DNA of 64,000 nucleotides, from positions 4,712,001 through 4,776,000 of the forward strand of contig NZ_OZ245846.1 of the NCBI RefSeq assembly GCF_965228935.1. Direction: 5' to 3'. The notes below the pieces were generated by a model that worked only from the letters and a program-made list of their open reading frames with translations, made no database searches and had not been told where the DNA came from. This document shows positions 1 through 9,520 of the stretch, one piece after another. The translations under genes were made by a program, and so were the position numbers. Each line of letters begins with the position of its first letter. The first letter of the stretch is position 1. Origin of the DNA: Ulvibacterium sp965228935. Lineage in GTDB: Bacteria > Bacteroidota > Bacteroidia > Flavobacteriales > Flavobacteriaceae.

Positions 1-2
1 AG

Positions 3-1577
3 AAAGCGACCCTGTACCTTGTCGCGAACACTTCTTTTTATCATGGGGAAAAGTATACCGGGAATAACTTGGCGACGCTGTCAAAGGTGACCGATAGATC
101 TTTCGATGTTTTGTTCAATGCCCATACAAAAGATTATAAAAGACTATATAACAGGGTTGGTTTTAGTTTGGAGGGCACGGCGTTGGACAGCCTCCCCACC
201 GATGTACGCCTACAACGGAGAAAGGATGGTTTGGATGATCCCGATCTGGCCGCCAAACTCTTTCAGTACGGAAGGTATCTGTTGATTTCTTCCTCTAGGC
301 AGGGAACCAATCCGGCCAATCTACAAGGTATTTGGAACGAGCATATCCAAGCACCATGGAATGCGGATTACCATTTGAACATAAACCTTCAAATGAACTA
401 CTGGCCCGCGGAGGTCACCAATCTTAGCGAGCTGCATTACCCGTTCTTTGACTACCTGGACCGGGTTTTAGATCGCGGGAAAAATACGGCAAAGAGGCAA
501 TATGGCATAGACCGGGGTACCGTGGCCCATCATGCGAGCGATCTCTGGGGCCCTTCGTTCATGCGTGCCGAGCAGGCCTATTGGGGGTCTTGGATACATG
601 GTGGGGGCTGGTGCGCCCAACACTTTTGGGAACACTACATGTTTACCGGGGATAGATCCTTTTTAAGGAAAAGGGCCTACCCCGTGTTAAAGGGTATCGC
701 AGAGTTCTATTTGGATTGGTTGGTCTGGGACGATAAAAGCAATACATGGGTATCCGCTCCTGAAACCTCCCCAGAAAATTCCTATTTTAACAGTAAGGGG
801 GAACCAGCGGCCGTTTCTTTTGGAAGTGCTATGGGGCACCAAATAATAGGGGAGGTATTCGATAATTTTCTGGAGGCCTCAAGGGTTTTGAACATTAAAA
901 ACGACCTTACCCAGGAGGTGGCCAACAAGCGGCGGAAATTGCACCCGGGAATATTGATCGGGGAAGATGGCCGTATCCTGGAATGGAACGAGCCCTATGG
1001 CGAACCGGAAAAAGGACATCGCCATATGTCCCACCTCTACGCCCTGTATCCTGGGGATGAAATTGTGGAAGACCGGGCCAAGGCTTTTGCCGCTGCACAA
1101 AAGACCATTGATTATCGTCTGGAGCACGGTGGTGCCGGTACAGGTTGGAGCAGGGCGTGGATAATCAATATGAACGCCCGTTTACTAGATGGAGAATCCG
1201 CACAGCGGAATATTGATAAACTCTTTGAGATCTCGACCGCGGAAAACCTTTTTAATGAGCACCCGCCCTTTCAAATAGATGGTAATTTTGGCTATACAGC
1301 CGGTGTGGCCGAACTCTTGCTGCAATCACATGAAGGATTTCTCAGGATATTGCCTGCTCTTCCGACGAAGTGGAAAAGCGGAAAAATTTCCGGACTCAAA
1401 GCCCGCGGAAACATTGAAGTAGATATCGAATGGGAAGATGGAGCGTTGGAAAACCTTAGGTTGAAATCGATTGAAGGAAAGACCATGAAGGTAAAGTATG
1501 ATGGGATCTACACCCAAGTAACCTTGGCGCCTAATGAAGCAATGGTGTTGGATGGGAACATGAAGAAACAACTGTAA
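3..1577 (+). CDS. GH95-family alpha-L-fucosidase, 5'-truncated by window edge
   Basis: This is the C-terminal ~524 residues of a glycoside hydrolase family 95 enzyme (alpha-L-fucosidase or alpha-L-galactosidase class). The frame is open to base 3 with no start, and reads KATLYLVANTSF upstream of the TTG at 69, so the true start lies outside the window; complete family members are about 780-820 aa. The visible part is the (alpha/alpha)6 catalytic barrel plus C-terminal beta domain. Family catalytic positions are present: the two Asn of NINLQMNYW (nt 378-404), the acid Glu in SPENS (nt 774-776) and the Asp in QIDGNFGY (nt 1278-1280). It probably acts in the periplasm or outside the cell on fucosylated algal or plant glycans, as the next gene also looks like a glycan-active enzyme. 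The exact sugar cannot be told from sequence. Confidence 0.85.
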   Translation, partial: KATLYLVANTSFYHGEKYTGNNLATLSKVTDRSFDVLFNAHTKDYKRLYNRVGFSLEGTALDSLPTDVRLQRRKDGLDDPDLAAKLFQYGRYLLISSSRQGTNPANLQGIWNEHIQAPWNADYHLNINLQMNYWPAEVTNLSELHYPFFDYLDRVLDRGKNTAKRQYGIDRGTVAHHASDLWGPSFMRAEQAYWGSWIHGGGWCAQHFWEHYMFTGDRSFLRKRAYPVLKGIAEFYLDWLVWDDKSNTWVSAPETSPENSYFNSKGEPAAVSFGSAMGHQIIGEVFDNFLEASRVLNIKNDLTQEVANKRRKLHPGILIGEDGRILEWNEPYGEPEKGHRHMSHLYALYPGDEIVEDRAKAFAAAQKTIDYRLEHGGAGTGWSRAWIINMNARLLDGESAQRNIDKLFEISTAENLFNEHPPFQIDGNFGYTAGVAELLLQSHEGFLRILPALPTKWKSGKISGLKARGNIEVDIEWEDGALENLRLKSIEGKTMKVKYDGIYTQVTLAPNEAMVLDGNMKKQL

Positions 1578-1780
1578 ATGCGAAACATGGCATAATTAGA
1601 TTAAATAATTATACTTAGTTGAAGCACCTTGAAAACACTCGCTAATCCATGTGTCGGTAAAAATGCACCAGTGCAGTGAGCCATTTAACATGGTATCGTT
1701 ATCTACTATGAAAAGCTAAGTGTCCGGCCTCCTCGAACATTGCATTTACAAATACCATCAATTAATTTAAAACCATAAAT

Positions 1781-3868
1781 ATGATTCAGACCTCAACCTT
1801 TTTTTTCATAGGTAAGACATTTAAAACCAGTATTATAGCTATTCTTGCCTTGCTCCTAGTGTCATGCCAACAAGATATTCAAGTAGAAAACATCCATATT
1901 TCACCTTCAGGTTCCGATGATAATAAGGGTACGTCAACATCTCCGTTTAAGACCATACAGCGCGGCATTGAAGAGGTTACAATGCACATCAACGAAAACA
2001 ACGCGCATATCACGGTATACTTGAAAGGAGGAATTTATGAGCTTGATGAACCTATACGTGTTGAATCCAAAAACTTTCCGATTGGGGATTACAGTGTTTC
2101 CTTTAGGGCTCTTAATAATGAAAAACCTGTAATTAGTGGAGGAAAGGTACTTGGAGAATGGACAAAGGTGTCGGATACTAAAATTTGGAAAACCACGTCC
2201 AATGGAGTGCGGGGGACTCGTGAAATTTACATTAATGGGAGCAGGGCTACCCTGGCAAAAGGAGAGGAGGTTAAGGTGATGGCATGGGACAAGACAGATG
2301 TCCCTGATATTAAAAAGATAAATTTCTTAAAATCCTACCCTACCTACCAAGGGAACCTGCCTGTTTATGAAGGCTATTTGTTAAAAGGAAAATTTGAGCA
2401 AATGGTTAACTGGCAGAATCCAGGGGACATAGAGGCTGTTTATCTGCAGGGATGGACCTACGTGGTCTGCCCAGTGGAATCCCTAATAAAAAATGACCAA
2501 GGAGTTTACATGAAAATGGATATGCCCTGTTTCAAAGATGCACAAATTAAAGGTGGGCTGCATGTGGAGGATCCCTCCTATTTTCAAAATTCCATTGAAC
2601 TATTGGATGAACCTGGTGAATGGCACCTAGACTCTCAAAAAGAAGAGATATTCTATATGCCCAAGGATAGTGAAAATATAGAATTGTCCGAAACTGTCTT
2701 GCCTATAGTAGAGAATCTTGTAGTACTAAAAGGTACTTTGAAAAGACCTTTAAAGAATATACTATTTGACGGAATATCCTTTGAATACGCTTCATTTTTT
2801 GGGCCCGGAGTACACGGTTTTGCAGAGGTGCAAGCAACCTTGACAAAAAAATCCGAGGAGGATGCAAACATGCATGGTTATTATGAGAAGATGAAAGCTT
2901 CCATAGAGTTACAACATACCAACGGTATTACCTTTCAAAACTGTGACTTCACAAAACTTGGTGGCTCAGGGATAGATTTAGATGATGGTGCAAGAAACAC
3001 CCTTGTTCAAGGATGTCATTTTTATGATATTGGTGGTAATGCCATTCAAATTGGTGGGTTTGATATCACTGATGCCCATCCACAGGATGACAGAAATATT
3101 GTAATGAACACCATAATAGATAACAACCTTATTCACAATATCGGCACCATTTACAAAGGATCGATTGGAATCTTAGGGGGTTATGCTCAAAATACACAAA
3201 TTACCCACAACGAGATATACGATATTGCCTACTCCGGGATAAGCTTGGGATGGGGATGGGGATTCTGGGATAAAGGAGGCAAAAACCCAAAAAACCTGGA
3301 TACCCACCCAGATTCGTACCCAATTTTTAACAAAAATACCATATCATCACACCATCTAATAGGATGGAACCATATCTTTAACGTAATGACACGATTAACG
3401 GACGGAGCTGGAATCTATACGATATCAATGATGGAAAACTCAAAAATCATCGGAAATCATGTGCATGACAATCCCCCGAATCTTGATTATGAACAATCGG
3501 AAGACATGATTGCAAAGCATACCCATGGATGGCCCGGTGGCATCTATTTGGACGAAGGCAGCGGAGGAATCGAAGTAACAGGGAATTTGGTGTACAACGT
3601 TGTTCAACCATATTTCTATAACAATTTGCTAAACAATGAGTTTCCATGGTATGAACGTGAAAATACAAACAGAATTCATAACAACTATTTTGGCCATATG
3701 CCTTTCAACAGTGATGAACTAAGATATCTAAAGGAACATAACCAACTCAACATAAATGTGGACTCCATCCAGCAACACGCATCCATAATCGAAAAAGCCG
3801 GGCGTAAAAACAAAAGATTTGACAATAGGATAAATGACCAAGAGACTGTTTTGAAAAACGGCAATTGA
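1781..3868 (+). CDS. Secreted right-handed beta-helix lipoprotein, GH141-like
   Basis: The N-terminus has a hydrophobic stretch followed by LLLVSC, a lipobox placing the lipidated Cys near residue 29, so this is an outer-membrane or periplasmic lipoprotein. A DUF1565-type start (SPSGSDDNKGTSTSPFKTIQ) leads into a GGIYEL segment, a PVISGG segment and an INGSRA segment, the pattern of GH141-like glycoside hydrolases (fucosidase/xylanase fold). Repeated NxI/NxF turns from about residue 380 onward (for example FQNCDF, LDDGARNT, GNAIQIGG) are parallel beta-helix coils. At 695 aa the length suits the family. It follows the GH95 gene on the same strand by 203 bp, which fits cooperative breakdown of a fucose-containing polysaccharide. 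It could instead be a polysaccharide lyase-type beta-helix; the family call is tentative, the fold call is firm. Confidence 0.62.
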   Translation: MIQTSTFFFIGKTFKTSIIAILALLLVSCQQDIQVENIHISPSGSDDNKGTSTSPFKTIQRGIEEVTMHINENNAHITVYLKGGIYELDEPIRVESKNFPIGDYSVSFRALNNEKPVISGGKVLGEWTKVSDTKIWKTTSNGVRGTREIYINGSRATLAKGEEVKVMAWDKTDVPDIKKINFLKSYPTYQGNLPVYEGYLLKGKFEQMVNWQNPGDIEAVYLQGWTYVVCPVESLIKNDQGVYMKMDMPCFKDAQIKGGLHVEDPSYFQNSIELLDEPGEWHLDSQKEEIFYMPKDSENIELSETVLPIVENLVVLKGTLKRPLKNILFDGISFEYASFFGPGVHGFAEVQATLTKKSEEDANMHGYYEKMKASIELQHTNGITFQNCDFTKLGGSGIDLDDGARNTLVQGCHFYDIGGNAIQIGGFDITDAHPQDDRNIVMNTIIDNNLIHNIGTIYKGSIGILGGYAQNTQITHNEIYDIAYSGISLGWGWGFWDKGGKNPKNLDTHPDSYPIFNKNTISSHHLIGWNHIFNVMTRLTDGAGIYTISMMENSKIIGNHVHDNPPNLDYEQSEDMIAKHTHGWPGGIYLDEGSGGIEVTGNLVYNVVQPYFYNNLLNNEFPWYERENTNRIHNNYFGHMPFNSDELRYLKEHNQLNINVDSIQQHASIIEKAGRKNKRFDNRINDQETVLKNGN

Positions 3869-4492
3869 AAAAAGTGGATTACACAAATAGCTATGAACAT
3901 TAGGTCAGTTGAGGTTTTCAAATTTGGTTTAGTTGTTTTATTGGCAGAAAGGTGTAGTTGTAATAGCTAGACCTTCTTTTGATTAAACTCCTGTAAAACC
4001 GCGAGTTTTTAAGACTAATTAGTGAGGTTGCTCGGATTCCTATTATTCATTCACTTTATGGCACCGTGAATAAGCATAAGACAGACCCTTTTTGTCCGTT
4101 ACTAATTACCGGATGGAAACATTTTTAGGGCAAATTGCAGAATGGCGTCACGGCCGTTCAGAATATCATGGATAGAGTTTGATACGTTTGGGAAAGGAGC
4201 TTGAACGTTGCTTCCCCTTGATTATCCTTCTCCGATAGTTTTCAACCAGTTTTGAAAATATTTATTCAAGGTTCAGTTCCATCGTTGCCTTTTTTGATTC
4301 ATCACATATGATAGTCACTTCCGGCAACTCGTCAAGAGTTCCGGAAATATTGTTGACCACGGTACCGAAATACCTCCATGACCTGCCCTGGGGATAATCG
4401 GTTGCAAGACAGCTTTTATTTACCCGATATCGTTTTATTTCGCTTCACTACGCTCGTAATGACATCCTTAATTCTATAGCGATTACACTACT
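3869..4492. other. 624-bp gap with one possible gene remnant
   Basis: No intact gene is seen. The minus strand holds a coding-looking open stretch at 4262-4444 (listed separately). Near 4440-4465 the sequence CTTCACTACGCTCGTAATGA resembles half of the palindromic repeat found at 62.87-62.99 kb. Otherwise nothing recognisable. Confidence 0.5.
4262..4444 (-). pseudogene. Possible C-terminal gene remnant without a start
   Basis: An open minus-strand frame of 60 codons begins right after an in-frame TGA and ends in TAA. Its translation has protein-like composition, including YPQGRSWRYFGTVVNN and ELPEVTIICDESKK, but there is no ATG, GTG or TTG near its beginning and no ribosome site. It lies 48 bp downstream of the stop of the secreted thrombospondin-3 protein on the same strand. 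It could be the stump of a gene whose 5' part was lost, or chance. The family is not recognised. Confidence 0.3.
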
Positions 4493-6508
4493 TCAATCAT
4501 TTTTTACCCTATTGGTTATTCGCCTATTGGTGATGACCTTCCGTACCGATATCAGGAGGGAGGCGGTATCGGAGACCGTTGTTCTTTGACAAAAGAAAGT
4601 GGGATTTGCTACCAAAACCACTCGATATTGATATTGATCCATGGATATGTTGGCCTGGTCGATGGTCAAGGTAGCAGTCTGGACGCCTGAGTACAGAGCA
4701 TCATTGGCCAAATCCGTAAAACTTGTGCCACCATCGGTACTTACCTGCCATTGGTACGAGTCCACGTTGGTACCCGATACCGTAAAAGAACCACTACTGC
4801 CTGCAAAAACAGGCCGATTCGAAGGTTGCATCGCTATGATCGGATCCAAGGTTTCCTCTTGAAAATCGTACTTTGTATTCGTATTGTTATCGTCCGGAGT
4901 CGTATAGCCGTTGGTATTTCCGGTTACTATGCCATTGGAACTATTATAGCCAGTGCCCTGCAATTCTCCCGGTTTTATAACACTTTCCGTAAAACCGGCT
5001 TCCACTACATCATTGCAACCATCCCCATCGCTGTCCTGGTCAAACGGGTCTTTGTCGCCATCTCCATCCGTATCCGGTGCCTCGTATGAAGCCGCGATTA
5101 TTCCACTGTCGGGAGTGGTTTCCAATAAGTCATAGACCCCATTGGTGCCCACCGAACCATTACTTGGGTCGATAACACCATCGTTGTCCAGATCCAGATT
5201 TCCGTTACCGGCCTCAACGATATCATATATGCCGTCGTTATCCCCGTCCAAATCCATATCGTTCAAGATACCGTCATTGTCCGAATCCAAACAAGGTGGC
5301 GAGGAAACTACCGAGATCCGGACATCATCTATAAAATTGCCAATGGTCAGATTATCCGTGGCAGTGGATACGGCCTCAAATATGAAATAGGTCCCGTTCT
5401 GTCCGTCCGGTACGGTATAGGTTCCCGAATAATGACCCCATGCCGAGGTTCCATCGCTCATGGTGGCCTCCGTAGCGGCCGACACCAGGTCGGCCCCCAT
5501 TCTGACCGTGGCCACATCGGTACCCTCCCTTCCCCTATGCCTTACCGACCAATTTACAACGGTGCCCGGTGTAAGGCACAACACTTGGTACAACGCGGAG
5601 TTCTGGGTACCGTTCAGTTCGGCGAACTGATTCCCTTCAAAAGCCGGTACACCATTGAAGTTGTCGGACCATATTTCGATAAAATCATCCGTAGAGGTAG
5701 TGAACCAGCCCGTGACCGTACTCTCGTCCAAAAAACGATAAGTAGTGGACGGGATGGCAGGATCTTCGAAGCTTTCATTCACTATGGCCTCCAAGCAGAC
5801 GATTTCCAAACACTCATCCTTATCCAGAATACCGTCATTGTCATCGTCGTCATCACAAAAATTCCCGACACCGTCACCATCCGTATCCAATTGGTCCGCA
5901 TTGGCGATTGAAGGACAATTATCGGAAGTATCGGCAATGCCATCTCCATCGGAATCGCCCGAAGTGATGGTGGCCGTTATCAAAACATTATCTATATAGG
6001 CGCTATCGTGCCTTGAACTCCAATTATCGGATGAGTCGACAAGACCGTCGCCATTGCCGTCGCCCTTCGCAAATCGGATGGTGGTAGTACTGGAGAGATA
6101 TGCCGAGATATCTTGGCTAAAGCTACCGTAAACGGTACCTGTAAAGGTGGCCAAAGTGGTATAGGCGGAACCATCACTGGAAATTTCCAAGGCCAGGACC
6201 TCATTGGATTCGATATCTACGGTCCTCCAATCTAGAGATAATGTGGCGGAAGTCGCCCCTGTCAGATCGACTGTCCTAACAATGCTTTCGTTAGATAAAT
6301 TTCTAAATTGCAATTCACCTCTTCTAACCCTTATATAACCCGAGCTTGCACTACCGTCATCTCCGCTTTCCAACCAATCGGAAGACCAATCTTGACTACC
6401 TTCGTTGTTGGTATATGAGGTTGGATTAAAGCCGTCCAAATAGGTGTCCTGACCGGCAGCAACGCAGGAACTTATAAGGACGGCTATAAGGAATACATCT
6501 CGAATCAT
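4493..6508 (-). CDS. Secreted thrombospondin type-3 repeat / Ig-like domain protein
   Basis: Exported surface or extracellular protein of about 671 aa. The start is taken at the ATG at 6508 (MIRDVFLIAVLISSC), which gives a compact signal peptide; a start at 6544 would add 12 odd residues. The sequence ISSC could be a lipobox, or cleavage could follow CVAAG. After an N-terminal jelly-roll-like domain come two runs of calcium-binding DxDxDG repeats (about residues 185-235 and 405-505), such as DSDGDGIADTSDNCP, split by another beta domain. An Ig-like domain follows (SGTNVDSYQWQVSTDGG). The last 15 residues are basic, with VITNRRITNR. No canonical type IX C-terminal domain is visible. The role is unknown; adhesion or glycan binding is likely. 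Confidence 0.75.
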   Translation of the reverse strand: MIRDVFLIAVLISSCVAAGQDTYLDGFNPTSYTNNEGSQDWSSDWLESGDDGSASSGYIRVRRGELQFRNLSNESIVRTVDLTGATSATLSLDWRTVDIESNEVLALEISSDGSAYTTLATFTGTVYGSFSQDISAYLSSTTTIRFAKGDGNGDGLVDSSDNWSSRHDSAYIDNVLITATITSGDSDGDGIADTSDNCPSIANADQLDTDGDGVGNFCDDDDDNDGILDKDECLEIVCLEAIVNESFEDPAIPSTTYRFLDESTVTGWFTTSTDDFIEIWSDNFNGVPAFEGNQFAELNGTQNSALYQVLCLTPGTVVNWSVRHRGREGTDVATVRMGADLVSAATEATMSDGTSAWGHYSGTYTVPDGQNGTYFIFEAVSTATDNLTIGNFIDDVRISVVSSPPCLDSDNDGILNDMDLDGDNDGIYDIVEAGNGNLDLDNDGVIDPSNGSVGTNGVYDLLETTPDSGIIAASYEAPDTDGDGDKDPFDQDSDGDGCNDVVEAGFTESVIKPGELQGTGYNSSNGIVTGNTNGYTTPDDNNTNTKYDFQEETLDPIIAMQPSNRPVFAGSSGSFTVSGTNVDSYQWQVSTDGGTSFTDLANDALYSGVQTATLTIDQANISMDQYQYRVVLVANPTFFCQRTTVSDTASLLISVRKVITNRRITNRVKND

Positions 6509-7083
6509 TTTAGGTGGATATAAAAACAATGCGAAGCTTGCCACTTGTCACCTTAAGGATAAAAGTTGTTGTCATTTGTTCCATTTTTTGAGAACGGTAA
6601 TCGGGTTAGGCCTGTTTTAGTTTTCGGCAGAAATATTCTTTGTTCAACATGCACTGGTATGTACTACCAAGGTGCGTAACCGTAGCAAAATTTTTTATTC
6701 TTTTATAGGCGTTTACATAACTGTATGTTGTTAGTTCGATTTTTTTTGGCTTTCGGCCTTTGAGCTTCCTCTAAATCAAATCGTAAGATTTCATCTTGAC
6801 CCACAAGTGTTTGGCCTATCTGTTTACAATGAACTGGAGGACTATCGATTTTAAAGGCTATGGTATTGTTGACATAGTCGGTAAGACCTTTATCCATTGT
6901 CGTTATGCCATTTTCACTACAGCAAATGTGCCGCTATTGAAATACCACAAAAAGGAAGTGAAAACCTCTTTTCATTGGTATCATGTTTTGAATTTTTTCT
7001 TTGCATTGGAATGAAACTTTGCCTTATGGTTTGGTTTAATTCCGAACACTTTTTTTCAGCAAATGCCAGAGTATTTTTAAAAT

Positions 7084-7176
7084 GATACGGTCGGCAATTA
7101 ATTATGCCACAAGTTGGCTCAATTGCATTTAAGGATAAATAAGAGGTAGCACGTAATTTGTGCGCGGTACCACTTA
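7084..7176 (+). repeat. Left arm of 93-bp imperfect inverted repeat
   Basis: This 93-base segment matches the reverse complement of 10691-10783 without gaps. Over the best 64 bases (7111-7174 against 10756-10693) I count 12 mismatches (about 81% identity); the flanking 22 bases upstream match at 15 of 22. Conserved blocks include AATAAGAGGTAG, ACGTAATTTG and the end CACTTA. The pair encloses exactly three signalling genes. It might be a regulatory site, a recombination site or the ends of a transferred cassette; no transposase is present. Confidence 0.8.
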
Positions 7177-7435
7177 TGGATCCGGATACATTTTATTTCT
7201 GGCTGAACGAGATTACTTTTATGAATGCTGTCCGATGCAATTTTTGGAAGCGCTTGGTGACTAAAGGGAGGTATTCATCTTTACGGATCGAACTACACAT
7301 ACTTTCCACAATGGGCATCATAAAAAGTTTATTTACAATACCAACCCACAATTGCGAGTAAAACTTACCTTTAAAGTTGTTTTTTAAGACATTTGCAAAA
7401 GGAATTGTTAAAGGGCCAAAGTAGTGTAAGCATGT

Positions 7436-7443
7436 TAAATTTG
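7436..7443 (+). promoter_or_regulatory. Candidate -7 box TAAATTTG for kinase operon
   Basis: A perfect match to the Bacteroidota -7 consensus TAnnTTTG, 66 bp before the kinase start codon. No TTG sits at the ideal 19-22 base distance upstream; the closest is at 7405, 28 bases away, so the call is moderate. Confidence 0.4.
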
Positions 7444-7509
7444 CCGTTTCAAGTATATTTAAGACGAAATATTTGCCACGATTCCAATAACCTCTTTAAA
7501 GATTGACAA

Positions 7510-9519
7510 ATGAAGGTATACAGACTTTTCCTTCTATTGCTATTTGGTTTACCAACTCTTGCACAAGATTTGGGTTTGGAAGAAAAAAAGGAAAGAATTT
7601 ACCACAAGATAGTATCAACGGATAACGGAGAAAAGCTAAAATGGATGGATAGCCTATGTAGGCTTGTAGAGCGAAAAGAAGTTTATAAATATGACTCGAT
7701 AGCGAGAAAAACCATCGACTATGCCCTGGAACTGGATTCGACCCGATTGGCCTTACATCATGCCAAAACGCTCATTGCCCATATACATGATGATTTACAA
7801 GGCCCAGGACAGGCCATTCAAGTTTTCAATGAAATAAAAGTCAGAATTCCCAAGGATCAACACTTTTTGGAGTTAATCGGTTTTTATAATGAAGGCGCAT
7901 ATAGTTATAAGATACTTAATCGTCTTGATGATGCCTTGAGTGTCTATGAACAGGCACATACATTTGCAAACAAAACTAATGATTCAACCAAAATGGGTGA
8001 GCTTAAGGATCAAATTGGAGTGGTGCTCTGTTTTATGGGAGATTTTCAAAGAGCGGCCGCAACATTGCAGGAAGCTCACCAAATCTTATCCAAACACGCT
8101 CCCGAATCAGCATGGGAGCCGAAAGCGACCCTGTCCATATTGTATTCACAGAACGGGCTTCAAGAGGAGGCAAAAAAGTTACGTATGGAGATAGTTGAGG
8201 AGGCCAGGAAGTACGGGAATATGAAAGCGATACACAACCAATTCTTTAACCAGGCCTTTGACGAGATGTTGCACGGCAGTCAAAAAGAAAGAATAAGATA
8301 TCTGGATTCCACCAGGACCTATTCCTTTAAAACGAATGATAAACTGCTTGAGATTGAACTGCTAATAGCACAACTGAGCGCCTATGCAGAGAATGGTATG
8401 TTGGAAAAAGCGGAGCTTGTAAAGAAACAGCTCGAAGAACGGCTAAAAAATGTCACTTTTCAAGTGGATGAATATAACCTTGCCATGGCCCATTACGAGT
8501 TTGCAAAGGGCAATTATGAAAAAGCGGCCATCTGGGGGGAAAAGGAATATGATAAAGTCAAGGATGCCCAGTTTTACGAGGGTATTTATATGGCACATGG
8601 CTTCTTGTCCAAAGTGTACAATAATCTAGGGGACTTGAAAAAGGCCCATTTCCATTTGAAGGCACATCACAGAATAAAGGACTCTATAGAAACGGTTCAA
8701 AAGGCAAACGGCTTTTCCTATTATCAAACACTATACGAGACGGAGAAACGTGATTTTAAAATTGCATCACAACAAAATGAAATTACCTTGTTGGATAATG
8801 AGAACAAGATAGCAAGACAGTGGATGTTATTTGGGGGGCTCGGCATTATCACTCTTTTTTCTATCCTTTATTTAGTCCGTTCGCGACAATTTGCGGTGAA
8901 CAAAAAACAACTTCAAGAACAGTTTTCACGTAATCTGATCAGTGAACGGGAAGAGGAACGAACCCGTTTGGCCCGAGAACTACATGACAGTGTTGGACAA
9001 AGATTAATGCTGCTTACGAGAAAAACAAAATCAAAAAAGGACAGTGAAATGGAAGAACTTGCCGGAAGCACTTTGGAAGAACTGAGAAGAATCTCCAGAG
9101 GATTACATCCCATAGCGTTGAAACAATTGGATACTACTTTGGCCATCAGAACCCTTATCGATGAAATGGATGCCAATTCCGATATTTTCTTCACCCATAA
9201 AATCGATAATATTGATGCTGTACTTAATAAAGAATCTTCGCTACACCTGTTTCGAATCATACAGGAAGTCCTAAGCAATATCCTAAAGCACTCAGGGGCA
9301 GCTTCAGCTTCCGTCGAGGTTGACCTTCACGAGAGGGATATAGAGATCCTTATAGAGGATAACGGAAAAGGCTTTAATTTTGAAAACAAGATTAAGGAGG
9401 GCAAAAGTTTAGGTATGCGCACATTGCTAGAGCGCGCAAAAATCATCAACTCTAAATTGCGCATCAAATCTGAACACGGCATAGGGACAACAGTATTTCT
9501 CACAGTTCCAATTTCGTAA
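7510..9519 (+). CDS. TPR-containing membrane sensor histidine kinase (HisKA_3 type)
   Basis: Sensor kinase of a two-component pair. A signal peptide (ending LPTLAQ) exports an N-terminal domain of about 400 residues made of TPR-like helical repeats. A coiled segment, one membrane helix (about residues 438-459) and a cytoplasmic HisKA_3 dimerisation domain follow, with the phospho-acceptor His492 in LARELHDSVGQ. The ATPase domain shows an N box (IIQEVLSNILKHSG) and G boxes (IEDNGKGFNF, GKSLGMRTLLERA). The length of 669 aa is normal for this Bacteroidota architecture. Only 1 bp separates its stop from the next gene, a NarL-type regulator, so the two form a pair. The periplasmic TPR domain suggests sensing of a peptide, envelope or protein signal, but the ligand is unknown. 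Confidence 0.9.
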   Translation: MKVYRLFLLLLFGLPTLAQDLGLEEKKERIYHKIVSTDNGEKLKWMDSLCRLVERKEVYKYDSIARKTIDYALELDSTRLALHHAKTLIAHIHDDLQGPGQAIQVFNEIKVRIPKDQHFLELIGFYNEGAYSYKILNRLDDALSVYEQAHTFANKTNDSTKMGELKDQIGVVLCFMGDFQRAAATLQEAHQILSKHAPESAWEPKATLSILYSQNGLQEEAKKLRMEIVEEARKYGNMKAIHNQFFNQAFDEMLHGSQKERIRYLDSTRTYSFKTNDKLLEIELLIAQLSAYAENGMLEKAELVKKQLEERLKNVTFQVDEYNLAMAHYEFAKGNYEKAAIWGEKEYDKVKDAQFYEGIYMAHGFLSKVYNNLGDLKKAHFHLKAHHRIKDSIETVQKANGFSYYQTLYETEKRDFKIASQQNEITLLDNENKIARQWMLFGGLGIITLFSILYLVRSRQFAVNKKQLQEQFSRNLISEREEERTRLARELHDSVGQRLMLLTRKTKSKKDSEMEELAGSTLEELRRISRGLHPIALKQLDTTLAIRTLIDEMDANSDIFFTHKIDNIDAVLNKESSLHLFRIIQEVLSNILKHSGAASASVEVDLHERDIEILIEDNGKGFNFENKIKEGKSLGMRTLLERAKIINSKLRIKSEHGIGTTVFLTVPIS

Positions 9520-9520
9520 A

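Larger units (their letters stand above)
6545..7509. other. 965-bp gap: inverted-repeat arm and kinase promoter
   Basis: No convincing gene. The short open frames here (6703-6897 minus, 6796-7014 plus, 7158-7361 plus) lack start signals and known motifs, and the last begins inside the repeat arm. The region does hold the left arm of a 93-bp inverted repeat (7084-7176) and a TAAATTTG box (7436-7443) upstream of the histidine kinase gene. Its length and AT-richness stand out against the dense coding elsewhere. Confidence 0.6.

Noticed and set aside
5432..5911. 159-codon plus-strand frame
   Set aside because: Antisense shadow of the thrombospondin-3 gene, caused by its regular repeats.
6703..6897. 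64-codon minus-strand frame
   Set aside because: No known motif, overlaps another random frame; composition is not convincing.
7158..7361. 67-codon plus-strand frame
   Set aside because: Begins with TTG inside the repeat arm, has no ribosome site and no recognisable composition.
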